This document shows, piece after piece, positions 17,382 through 24,819 of a stretch of DNA of 34,752 nt. The first letter of the stretch is position 1. Each line of letters begins with the position of its first letter. The stretch spans positions 64,680-99,431 of the forward strand of contig JAJDWX010000033.1 in the NCBI GenBank assembly GCA_022825385.1, written 5' to 3'. The stretch is from Rhodothermales bacterium. GTDB taxonomy: Bacteria > Bacteroidota > Rhodothermia > Rhodothermales > VXPQ01. A program made the translations under genes and the position numbers. The notes below the pieces were generated by a model. It ran no database searches and was not told the DNA's origin. It saw only the letters and a program-made list of their open reading frames with translations.

Positions 17382-18311
17382 TCAGTCCGCGTCCGGAACC
17401 GCCGCCTGCCCGCGACGGCGGTATAGCACGACGAACGAAATAGCGACGAGCGTAACCAGCATGCCCGCTATGGCGACGGGGCCCGGGGCTTCGTCGAATA
17501 TGGCGTAGGCAAGCAGCGAAGCCCCGACAGGCTCCACAAGCCCCAGCAATCCAATCAGGGTGGCAGGCGCGTAGCGAATGGCGTAATTAAACGCCCCGTG
17601 CCCCATGATTTGCGGTCCGAGGGCCAGGCCCGCGCAAAGCAAAAAAAATAGCGGGTCGAACCCCCACAAGGGCGTATCGAGCACGAGGGCCGCGCCAAGC
17701 AGGGTAAAGGCGGCGATGGCGTACAAGGGAAACACATAGGCCAGCCAGGAATGCTTCTGCCGTACGACCCGGCCTATCAAAAGGTACACGCTGAACACCA
17801 GCGAAGCGAACAACGCCAGGCCATTGCCGAAAAGCGTTCCGGCGGCGCCCGCCTCGAACATATCCACGCCGCCGATGAACGCCGCGCCCGCCACGGCCAG
17901 GGCAATGGCCCCGTACACGGGTTTGGAGAGCCGCTCGTTCAGGAAAAAGCGCCCAAGCGCCGCAAGAAATATGGGGCTGGTGGTAACGAGCACGGACGCC
18001 GCCGCCACCGTAGTATGGTACAGGGATTCTATCCATAGCGCGAAATGCAGCCCGAGCAAGAGGCCTGCGGGCACGATCAGGCGCCATTCGCGGGGCCGGA
18101 TCGCTTTGATTTCGGTTCGCGCGCGCGCCCAGGCAACAGGCGCCAGCGCTACGGTCGCCATCATGGTGCGCCAGGCGGCCACCGCCAGGCCCGGCGCCTC
18201 CCCTCCCGCCGCGCCGCCCGCAAACCGAATGAGAATCGGGCTGAACGAAAAACTGAATATGCCGCAGGCAAGCACGCCATACACCCAGGCCGACCCGTTT
18301 GCGTTGCGCAT
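17382..18311 (-). CDS. EamA/DMT-family transporter
   Basis: A 309-residue membrane protein with about ten hydrophobic helices in two EamA repeats (roughly 8-145 and 160-300). LVTTSPIFLAALGRFFLNERLS in the first half and LVEPVGASLLAYAIFDE in the second are the hallmarks of drug/metabolite transporters of the RhaT/YdcZ-like group. The substrate is unknown. The start MRNANGSAWVYG was chosen because upstream codons are Arg-rich and non-membranous. It is the last gene of the exbB run, 25 bases after the DUF4293 gene. Confidence 0.87.
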   Translation of the reverse strand: MRNANGSAWVYGVLACGIFSFSFSPILIRFAGGAAGGEAPGLAVAAWRTMMATVALAPVAWARARTEIKAIRPREWRLIVPAGLLLGLHFALWIESLYHTTVAAASVLVTTSPIFLAALGRFFLNERLSKPVYGAIALAVAGAAFIGGVDMFEAGAAGTLFGNGLALFASLVFSVYLLIGRVVRQKHSWLAYVFPLYAIAAFTLLGAALVLDTPLWGFDPLFFLLCAGLALGPQIMGHGAFNYAIRYAPATLIGLLGLVEPVGASLLAYAIFDEAPGPVAIAGMLVTLVAISFVVLYRRRGQAAVPDAD

Positions 18312-18336
18312 GGCGCTCGGTCCCCTGTCGCAAGCC

Positions 18337-18729
18337 TTAGCGAATCCGATCCGCCGAACGCGCCAACGCGCTGTCCGCCCGGATGGCCCGCCGCGCCAGC
18401 CAGAAGAAGCCGTACGCGCATACAAGCAGCGCCAGCGGAAGAAGACTGCCGGGCGCGGCGCCGTCCGTACGCGCAAGCGCCACGGTAAAGAGGCCCATCC
18501 ACGTCAGCGTGCACAGTTGCGCCACAAGCGTCGCCAGATGCTGGCGATCCCGGTTCCCGTACAGGAAAATGGCGACGATCCCCAACAGACCAGCCAGCGC
18601 CCCCGCGCCGGATACGACCGGAGCGTATCCGCCAAACACAGCGGCGACAGGGGCGGCCCAGAAGAAAAACACGACGGCAAGCGCCAGCGACCCCAAAAAG
18701 AGGTAGGCCGATTGTTTGCGCTGAATCAT
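18337..18729 (-). CDS. DUF4293 family membrane protein
   Basis: A 130-residue protein with four predicted transmembrane helices (about 8-28, 35-56, 65-83, 93-112). The N-terminus MIQRKQSAYLFL is the family hallmark of DUF4293, a small membrane protein of Bacteroidota without an assigned role. It sits 28 bases after exbD in the same run. Confidence 0.75.
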   Translation of the reverse strand: MIQRKQSAYLFLGSLALAVVFFFWAAPVAAVFGGYAPVVSGAGALAGLLGIVAIFLYGNRDRQHLATLVAQLCTLTWMGLFTVALARTDGAAPGSLLPLALLVCAYGFFWLARRAIRADSALARSADRIR

Positions 18730-18757
18730 GGCTGCGTATACGCAGGCCGCGAACAGC

Positions 18758-19210
18758 CTACGACAGCTCGGGCTTGCTGGAATAATTGATGCGCAACGTG
18801 CCCGCCTCTCGCAATTCCTGCTGCACGTCGATCACAATGCCCATTTCCGAGGATTCGTCCGCGCGAATGGACACAATGAGTTTGGGTTGCTCAAGCAGCT
18901 TGCGGTACATAATGTTGCGAATCGACGGCATATCGTCGATCAGCACGTCGTCGATCTGCACGGAGGTGTCCCCCAACTGGTTGTCGGGCAGTTTGATCGG
19001 CCCCAGATACACATAGGACACCAACCGCTTCTGGTCGATCTTGGTCAGGGCCTCGGCGCGCGGCAAGGTGGTGCGCACCTGAATCTCCGTTTCGCGCAAG
19101 ACGGTCGTCACCATAAAGAAGATGATGAGCATAAAGATGATGTCCGGCATGGACGCCATCGGAATGCTGGGACTCGACTTTGCGCTTTTTTTCTGAAAGT
19201 GCGTGGACAT
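18758..19210 (-). CDS. exbD: ExbD/TolR-type biopolymer transport protein (second copy)
   Basis: A 150-residue protein with a short cytoplasmic N-terminus, one transmembrane helix at about 20-40 and a periplasmic domain. The helix carries the conserved Asp (SMPDIIFMLIIFFMVTT) that takes part in the proton path of Exb/Tol motors. The periplasmic part ends ELREAGTLRINYSS, as in other ExbD proteins. It differs clearly from its neighbour exbD, so the two may form a mixed dimer or serve different partners. Confidence 0.9.
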   Translation of the reverse strand: MSTHFQKKSAKSSPSIPMASMPDIIFMLIIFFMVTTVLRETEIQVRTTLPRAEALTKIDQKRLVSYVYLGPIKLPDNQLGDTSVQIDDVLIDDMPSIRNIMYRKLLEQPKLIVSIRADESSEMGIVIDVQQELREAGTLRINYSSKPELS

Positions 19211-19261
19211 AATGACCGCTTGGCTACGTGTCGTGCTGCAAGGAAAAGGCCGAATCGCCGC

Positions 19262-19825
19262 TTAGCCCGCGTCCGGCTCCGCGATGGAAATCTGCGCCTT
19301 GATCTTCTTGCGAATCAGGTTCTCTGCGTCGTTCTCGTCGATGTAGTCCCGATACGTGGCGTAATCGGGATACCCCATGGCGCGCGCCTCGGCGTCCCAC
19401 ATCTCGAAATACGCCATCCAGATCTCGTCGATCACGTCGATATAGATCTCGTACGGCGTTTGCCGATCCGTTTTGAAGGAAACGACCGCCTGGGCCATCG
19501 ATTCGGCGTATCGGGGATCCTCGCCTTCGTTCAGGGTATGCTTCTTGACTTCCTCGCGCACCCTCGGAACCGCCGACGGAATGTCTTCGATCAGCACCCG
19601 CCCCTCGGCGTTGACGAGAATCTTGAGCATGTTGCGCTCCTTGACCGGAGGCGGCTCCTGGTTCTCGTCCAGTTTGGGGGGCAAGGTCATGCCGATGCCC
19701 GTATCCACGTTGATGGTCGTCGTAACGAGGAAAAAGATGAGCAGAAGGAAGGCGATATCCGCCATGGAAGCGGTGGGTATCTCGCCCCCTTCGCGCTCCT
19801 TTTTCTTTTTAAGCAATCCAGCCAT
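19262..19825 (-). CDS. exbD: ExbD/TolR-type biopolymer transport protein (first copy, extended)
   Basis: A 187-residue protein with a lysine-rich N-terminus (LLKKKKERE), one transmembrane helix at about 20-40 with the conserved Asp in SMADIAFLLLIFFLVTT, and a longer than usual periplasmic domain. It includes an acidic and aromatic insert of about 25 residues (around MWDAEARAMGYPDYATYRDY, in part) before the C-terminal strand. Typical ExbD is about 135-150 residues, so this copy is about 40 longer. It is 80 bases downstream of the small membrane protein gene. Confidence 0.9.
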   Translation of the reverse strand: MAGLLKKKKEREGGEIPTASMADIAFLLLIFFLVTTTINVDTGIGMTLPPKLDENQEPPPVKERNMLKILVNAEGRVLIEDIPSAVPRVREEVKKHTLNEGEDPRYAESMAQAVVSFKTDRQTPYEIYIDVIDEIWMAYFEMWDAEARAMGYPDYATYRDYIDENDAENLIRKKIKAQISIAEPDAG

Positions 19826-19905
19826 GACGCAGTGCGTATTGGTGCTTGAACATGCCCTGGTTCAGCGCGCAGCCCGGCGCAGCGGACTGCGGCGAACGAG
19901 GATCG

Positions 19906-20181
19906 TCAGTTGTTGAACAGGCCCCGGATTCCGGATACCAGCAGGCCCGTGGTCGCCAGCGCGAACATAGTGACCAGCGTCCAGACGCCCGCGATGGCCC
20001 AATCCCCAAGGATCAGGCCAAGGATAAGCAGCAGAATCACGGGAACGAGTATGATCGCGCCGGTAACCAGGTTGATCTTCCCGTTTATGATGCTTTTGAC
20101 GCCGAACAGCAACATGCCGAGCAAGCCGAGGCCCAGAATAACCGCAGCGATCCAGATAGCGATGGGAACTAAGGTGTCCAT
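19906..20181 (-). CDS. Small membrane protein between exbB and exbD, unknown function
   Basis: A 91-residue, very hydrophobic protein with probably three transmembrane helices (about 5-28, 38-60, 66-85) and few charges. It has no recognised domain. Its placement between the ExbB-like and ExbD-like genes, 20 bases after exbB, suggests it belongs to the same motor complex or its assembly; this is inferred from position only. Confidence 0.75.
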   Translation of the reverse strand: MDTLVPIAIWIAAVILGLGLLGMLLFGVKSIINGKINLVTGAIILVPVILLLILGLILGDWAIAGVWTLVTMFALATTGLLVSGIRGLFNN

Positions 20182-20201
20182 AGTCTAAAGAACGTTTGCG
20201 G

Positions 20202-20936
20202 TTAGTCGGAATCGCCGGAACCTTCCAGCGGGGCAGCCTCTGGCGCTACCGGACGGCCCGCCTGCAACAACACCAGCGAATCGATCAGCTCGATGGAGGC
20301 GTCTTCCATTTCCACGACGATGCGGTCGATCTTCGACACCGCGTAGTTATAGAAGAATTGCAGGATGATGGCCACGATAAGGCCAAACGCCGTCGTCAGG
20401 AGCGCCACCTTGATGCCGCCCGCCACGAGGCTCGGGGAAATATCGCCCGCCGACTCGATGGCGTCGAACGCCTCGATCATGCCGACCACCGTTCCAAGGA
20501 ACCCGAGCATCGGGGCCAGGCTGATGAACAGGGAGAGCCAGACCAGTCCGCGCTCCAGAAAGCTCATTTCGATGGAGCCATAGGAAACCACGGCCTTCTC
20601 CACGGCCTCGATCCCCTCTTCGTGGCGCAAGAAGCCCGCCTGGAAAACGGCGGCGACCGGGCCGCGCGTCTTCGCGCAGATCTCCTCGGCGGCGGAAACG
20701 CCGCCGTCGTCAAGCGAATGCTTGACGTCGACGATGAATTTGCGGGTATTGATGTCGGCCCGGTTGAGCGTGATAATGCGTTCGAACGCAATAGCAAGCC
20801 CAATGATCAAACAGATCAGAACAGGCCACATCCAGTCGCCGCCCTCGTTAAAGCGCTCTACAAGAACGTTGATGAAGCCTCCGTTTGCGGAGGCCGCGTC
20901 TTGCAAAAGCAATACCATCAAGTTAGGAAGAGTCAT
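20202..20936 (-). CDS. exbB: ExbB/TolQ/MotA-type proton channel protein
   Basis: A 244-residue protein with three transmembrane helices: about 35-52, a central one in the FISLAPMLGFLGTVVGMIEAF segment at about 130-155, and about 170-195. The APMLGFLGTVVGMIEAF motif is the family signature of the ExbB/TolQ stator. With ExbD it converts the proton gradient into work on outer-membrane transporters (TonB) or envelope integrity (Tol). No tonB, tolB or pal gene is nearby, so the partner is open. A GGAGG site at 20946-20950 (minus strand), nine bases before the ATG, supports the start. It heads a six-gene run down to the EamA gene. Confidence 0.92.
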   Translation of the reverse strand: MTLPNLMVLLLQDAASANGGFINVLVERFNEGGDWMWPVLICLIIGLAIAFERIITLNRADINTRKFIVDVKHSLDDGGVSAAEEICAKTRGPVAAVFQAGFLRHEEGIEAVEKAVVSYGSIEMSFLERGLVWLSLFISLAPMLGFLGTVVGMIEAFDAIESAGDISPSLVAGGIKVALLTTAFGLIVAIILQFFYNYAVSKIDRIVVEMEDASIELIDSLVLLQAGRPVAPEAAPLEGSGDSD

Positions 20937-20990
20937 GGATTGGTTCCTCCGAAGAACACGGTGTGTCGATTACAAAGTATGTCATGTTGC

Positions 20991-21072
20991 GAGGGACGGC
21001 GCGCAATGCGCCAGGCCCTCCGATATCCGGCGTCTGCGCCTTGCCGCGCGGGGCGCGCAGGATGCAAGGCGC
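20991..21072 (-). promoter_or_regulatory. Structured 5' leader of the exbB run
   Basis: Two inverted repeats lie between the predicted promoter and exbB. One is at 20991-21020, with GAGGG/CCCTC outer arms and GGCGC/GCGCC inner arms. The other has perfect arms GCGCCTTG (21036-21043) and CAAGGCGC (21065-21072). With a start site near 21113 the leader would be about 175 bases, long for this genome. It may control translation or mRNA stability, but no known riboswitch is recognised. Confidence 0.4.
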
Positions 21073-21119
21073 GGGCCGGACGTCGCATTTTCCGGCATCC
21101 GAAACCGCCGTACCGGTCA

Positions 21120-21148
21120 AGTATACCCATTGCAAACCGAAGTGTCAA
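21120..21148 (-). promoter_or_regulatory. Near-consensus promoter for the exbB run
   Basis: On the minus strand TTGACA (21148-21143) is followed after exactly 17 bases by TATACT (21125-21120). The same site also reads GTTG, 20 bases, TATACTTG, close to the Bacteroidota pattern TTTG-N19-21-TAnnTTTG. It points toward exbB, about 185 bases away. Confidence 0.6.
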
Positions 21149-21202
21149 CGCGGAAACGCCAAACATTGCAATTTCCTGCATTTTTTTCTTCGGATACGGG
21201 GT

Positions 21203-21221
21203 AAAAAAGGCGTCGCGACGC
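21203..21221 (-). terminator. Weak candidate terminator after the S41 protease gene
   Basis: The palindrome GCGTCGCGACGC (21210-21221), overlapping the end of the stop codon, is followed on the minus strand by C then six T. The hairpin is only four to five base pairs, so efficiency is doubtful. Confidence 0.3.
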
Positions 21222-22936
21222 TATTTCAGGGGCGTTTTCGCACCCCGACCCCACAACGCCATGGCTTCGTGCAGCGCCGAATCGACCTCGCCGATCGTCC
21301 GGTACCACATGCTCCGGTCGTACGTCCGCTGCCCGATGCGCGCCTTCACGCGCGTCATCAGCAACGCCCGGTCGGCCTCGGCCTCCGAGCGGCTGAACCA
21401 CTGCCCCTCCCGGTCAGGTTCGTCCTCGCGGGCCAGTTCCGGGCTGTCGTCCGGGACCACATGGATGCCCTGCGGGCCAAGAAACGCCAGAAACGCCTCG
21501 AATTCGTCCGGGGCGAACGTAAATTCCCCGACGAACTCTTCGCGCCGCGCCAGCCATGCTTCCTGAAAAGCGGCCCCGCTCCGGTCGAGCCACGCCCGCG
21601 CGTAGGCGTTATCCTGCGACTGCCCGATAACCGTTCGGGCAAAAGACGACAGGGAATCCGGATAGACAATTACGTCCGGCAAGACGCCGCCGCCGCCGAA
21701 TACGGTGCGCCCCCCGGCGGTCGTATATTTCAGCGAGTCGGGCATTTCGTCCTGGATTTCCGATAAGGTCAAGGTCCTGTCGCGCCGATAGCGATCCAGT
21801 TTCGACGCATAGTAGTCGTCCAGTTCGCCCAGGGCGTACGGCGTCTGGATAAGGCGGCCCGACGGCGTGTAAAAACGCGAAATGGTAATGCGCAGCGCGC
21901 TTTCGTCCCGCAGGGGAAACTGCTTCTGAACCAGGCCCTTGCCAAACGTACGCCGCCCCACCACAAGCCCCCGGTCGTGATCCTGCACCGCGCCGGCCAC
22001 GATTTCGCTGGCCGAGGCGGAATTTTCGTTGACCAATACGATGAGCGGGCCCTCCTCGAAAAGACCTCCGTCGCGGGCGTAACTTTTGTGGCTGTGCTCG
22101 GCGTGGCGGCCCCGGGCCTCGACGATCATTTGCCCGCCCGCCAGAAATTCGTCGGCGATCTGCACCGCCATTTCCATGAAGCCGCCCGCGTTGTCGCGCA
22201 AATCAAGTATGAGGCGCTGCATCCCTTGCAGCTGCAAGGCGTCCACGCCTTCGGAAAATTCGTCCCAGGTCGTGCGCGCAAACCGATTCAGCCGAATATA
22301 CCCGGTCTCCTCGTCCAGCATGTACTGCGCGTCCAGGGTCCAGAAAGGAATCTTGTCGCGGGTAATCTGGAAATGGAGCGGCTCCGCGTATCCCGGACGC
22401 TGCACCGTTACCTTGACCCTGGTGCCCCGCGGCCCCTTCAGCGTGCGCCCGACGTCTTCCGCGGAAAAGCCAATGGCCGACGAATCGTCCACGGCCACGA
22501 TCCTGTCCCCGGAAAGCATGCCCGCGGCTTCGCTGGGCCCGCCCGGCAAGGGATTGAGCACAGCCACCGTGTCCCTGTCGTTCGGACCGGGAATGATCTC
22601 GAACGCAATCCCGATTCCGTCGAACGAGGCGTCGAAATCCTCCTGCACGCGCTTCATCGCCTCGGCGTCGATATACATCGAATGGGGGTCGAGCTCCTCC
22701 AGCATCCCGTGGATGGCGCGCTCGGTCAACCGCGGCGCGGAAACCTCCTCAACGTACCGCTCATTGATCATGAGATACGCATCTTCGAGTTTTCTGAGGG
22801 ACTCCGCCGTCGTAGTCCGAAAGACCACGGCGTTCAGCTCGAACCCGAGGACGATGCCCACAACCAGAACGACCGCGCCGAAAAGGTATAGCTTCCGATC
22901 CTGTTTCCTGCCCGATCCGGGCGTTCTTTCAGCCAT
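21221..22936 (-). CDS. S41 family C-terminal processing protease (CtpA-like)
   Basis: A 571-residue protease anchored by one transmembrane helix at about 16-37 with the rest in the periplasm. A PDZ domain spans about 105-190, with DGIGIAFEI and GGPSEAAGMLSGDRIVAVDD. The protease core has the catalytic Ser in NENSASASE (Ser in 306-310) and Lys333 in RRTFGKGLVQ. These enzymes trim or degrade periplasmic proteins from the C-terminus. The C-terminal 170 residues are a longer extension than in minimal CtpA but common in Bacteroidota members. The start MAERTPG was chosen since the helix follows closely; the open frame upstream is non-coding in character. Confidence 0.92.
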   Translation of the reverse strand: MAERTPGSGRKQDRKLYLFGAVVLVVGIVLGFELNAVVFRTTTAESLRKLEDAYLMINERYVEEVSAPRLTERAIHGMLEELDPHSMYIDAEAMKRVQEDFDASFDGIGIAFEIIPGPNDRDTVAVLNPLPGGPSEAAGMLSGDRIVAVDDSSAIGFSAEDVGRTLKGPRGTRVKVTVQRPGYAEPLHFQITRDKIPFWTLDAQYMLDEETGYIRLNRFARTTWDEFSEGVDALQLQGMQRLILDLRDNAGGFMEMAVQIADEFLAGGQMIVEARGRHAEHSHKSYARDGGLFEEGPLIVLVNENSASASEIVAGAVQDHDRGLVVGRRTFGKGLVQKQFPLRDESALRITISRFYTPSGRLIQTPYALGELDDYYASKLDRYRRDRTLTLSEIQDEMPDSLKYTTAGGRTVFGGGGVLPDVIVYPDSLSSFARTVIGQSQDNAYARAWLDRSGAAFQEAWLARREEFVGEFTFAPDEFEAFLAFLGPQGIHVVPDDSPELAREDEPDREGQWFSRSEAEADRALLMTRVKARIGQRTYDRSMWYRTIGEVDSALHEAMALWGRGAKTPLK

Positions 22937-22973
22937 GCTCGTAAAAATCCGTAAGATCGTTCCTGTATTTTCG

Positions 22974-22981
22974 CAAAAGTA
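22974..22981 (-). promoter_or_regulatory. Candidate -7 box for the S41 protease gene
   Basis: The minus strand reads TACTTTTG, an exact TAnnTTTG match, 37 bases before the start at 22936. A good -33 element is not visible. Confidence 0.35.
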
Positions 22982-23114
22982 AAACCTGTTGCGCGGAAAA
23001 GCGTGAACTGTTCCCCCGCCTCGGCATACTACGCTATCGAAGGCAGCCCCGCGACGCAGGAAAGATACAAGAAGCGGGGACACAGGATCCCAAAAGTTCG
23101 TTCCCGGACGTTTT

Positions 23115-24806
23115 ATGAACACCAATCAGGACATTGCGCGCCTGCTGAAGGAAACCGCCGCGCTCATCGAGATTACGGGCGGCAACGCATTCCGGGCCCG
23201 CGCTTTCGCCAAGGCCGGCCGCCTGATAGGCGGGCTGGAAGAAGAAGCGGCCGCGCTGGCCGAAACGAACTCCCTCGAAACGTTGCCCGGCGTCGGCGCA
23301 GGCCTTGCGGGGCAGATACGGGAGATTCTGGACCGGGGCTCCTTCGACCTGTACGAAACGTTGCGGGCCGACATTCCGCCCGGCCTGCCCGACCTCTTGC
23401 GCGTCAAGGGGCTGGGCGCCCGGAAAGCGCGGCGGCTGTGGAAGGAACTGAACGTCGTCTCCCTTGAGGAACTGGAGGAGGCGGCCCGGAGCGGACGGCT
23501 TGCCGACCTGAGCGGGTTCGGTCCCAACATGCAAGCGTCCATCCTCGAAAACATCGGCCTCCTGAAAGAATACGCCGGACGGCTTCGATACGACGAAGCC
23601 CTTGAAGAGTCCCTGCAGTGCATGGAGGCCATGCAATCGATACGCGAAGTACTCGAAGTGCGGCTGGCGGGCGCGCTTCGCCGAAATCTCGACACCGTGG
23701 ACTGCGTCGAACTGGCGGTTGCGGCGCATAACCCCGAAGCAGCGCGGCGGGCGCTGGCTGCGTGGCGCATGCGCGAGGAGCGACAGGCGGACGGAACGTA
23801 CGTCCTGCACGCTGCGCTGGAAGACGGATTCCCCCTGCGCATACATGTCGCGCCGCCGGAGCGATTCGGAACGACGCTATGGAAGGCCACCGGATCTGCG
23901 GCGCATGTCGCCGCAGTCGAGGCCCGCGGCCCGCTTCCGGGCGAAGCAGATTCCGAACAGGCCTTGTACGAGGCCGCAAACCTGCCGTTCGTGGACCCGG
24001 CCCTTCGGGAAAATACGGGCGAAATCGAGGCGGCGGCCCAAAACGAACTGCCTGACCTTATAGCTTACGAGGATATTCGGGGAACGTTGCACAACCATTC
24101 TACCTGGAGCGACGGAAAACATACGCTGCGCCAAATGACCGAGGCCGCGCTCGCCCGCGGCTACGCGTATTACGGCGTATGCGATCACAGCCAGTCTCTG
24201 GCTATCGCCAACGGACTCAGCATTGAGGAGGTATACGCGCAACAGGAGGAGATTCGCGCGCTGAACGAGGCGTACGGAGACCGTTTGCGGGTGTTCAGCG
24301 GCACGGAATGCGATATTCTTGCAGACGGATCGCTGGATTATCCGGACGACGTGCTGGCTACGTTCGATCTGGTCGTGGCGGCCATCCATACCCGGTTCGA
24401 AATGTCCGAAAAGGAAGCGACCGACCGCCTCGTACGGGCCATCGAGCACCCGCGCGCGACGATCCTGGCGCATCCGACCGGGCGCTTGCTGCTGAAACGG
24501 AAAGGCTATCCCGTCCGACACGAAAAAGTCATCGACGCCTGCGCGGCGAACGGCGTGGCCCTCGAACTGAACGCCAATCCCTACCGACTGGATATCGACT
24601 GGCGCTGGATACGGTACGCAACGGAGCGGGGCGTTCTGATCTCCATCAACCCCGACGCGCATGCGATCGGGCAACTGGACTACATGAAAATCGGCGTCCT
24701 CGCGGCCCGGAAAGGATGGCTTGCGCCCGAACAATGCCTGAACGCCCGAAGCCTGGAGGAATTTTCGTCCTGGCTCGACCAAAAAATATCCCGGCGCAGT
24801 CCATAG
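23115..24806 (+). CDS. polX: PolX-type protein with degenerate polymerase site and intact PHP exonuclease domain
   Basis: A 563-residue protein with the bacterial PolX layout: helix-hairpin-helix motifs (LPGVGAGLAGQI at 57-68, VKGLGARKARRLW at 97-109), a Pol-beta-like palm at about 180-300, and a C-terminal PHP domain at about 320-555. PHP metal ligands look complete: H326, H328, D333, H358, E398, H425, H453, D514, H516. In the palm the usual GSxRRGxETVGDxD reads GALRRNLDTVDCVE, so the two catalytic Asp become Cys197 and Glu199, and the third (VDLRVVPPE in relatives) becomes Arg242 in LRIHVAPPE. The polymerase is therefore probably dead while 3'-5' exonuclease/AP-type nuclease activity may remain. 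It leads a three-gene run, ending 13 bases before the acylase gene. Confidence 0.88.
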   Translation: MNTNQDIARLLKETAALIEITGGNAFRARAFAKAGRLIGGLEEEAAALAETNSLETLPGVGAGLAGQIREILDRGSFDLYETLRADIPPGLPDLLRVKGLGARKARRLWKELNVVSLEELEEAARSGRLADLSGFGPNMQASILENIGLLKEYAGRLRYDEALEESLQCMEAMQSIREVLEVRLAGALRRNLDTVDCVELAVAAHNPEAARRALAAWRMREERQADGTYVLHAALEDGFPLRIHVAPPERFGTTLWKATGSAAHVAAVEARGPLPGEADSEQALYEAANLPFVDPALRENTGEIEAAAQNELPDLIAYEDIRGTLHNHSTWSDGKHTLRQMTEAALARGYAYYGVCDHSQSLAIANGLSIEEVYAQQEEIRALNEAYGDRLRVFSGTECDILADGSLDYPDDVLATFDLVVAAIHTRFEMSEKEATDRLVRAIEHPRATILAHPTGRLLLKRKGYPVRHEKVIDACAANGVALELNANPYRLDIDWRWIRYATERGVLISINPDAHAIGQLDYMKIGVLAARKGWLAPEQCLNARSLEEFSSWLDQKISRRSP

Positions 24807-24819
24807 GGATACGCTGAAT

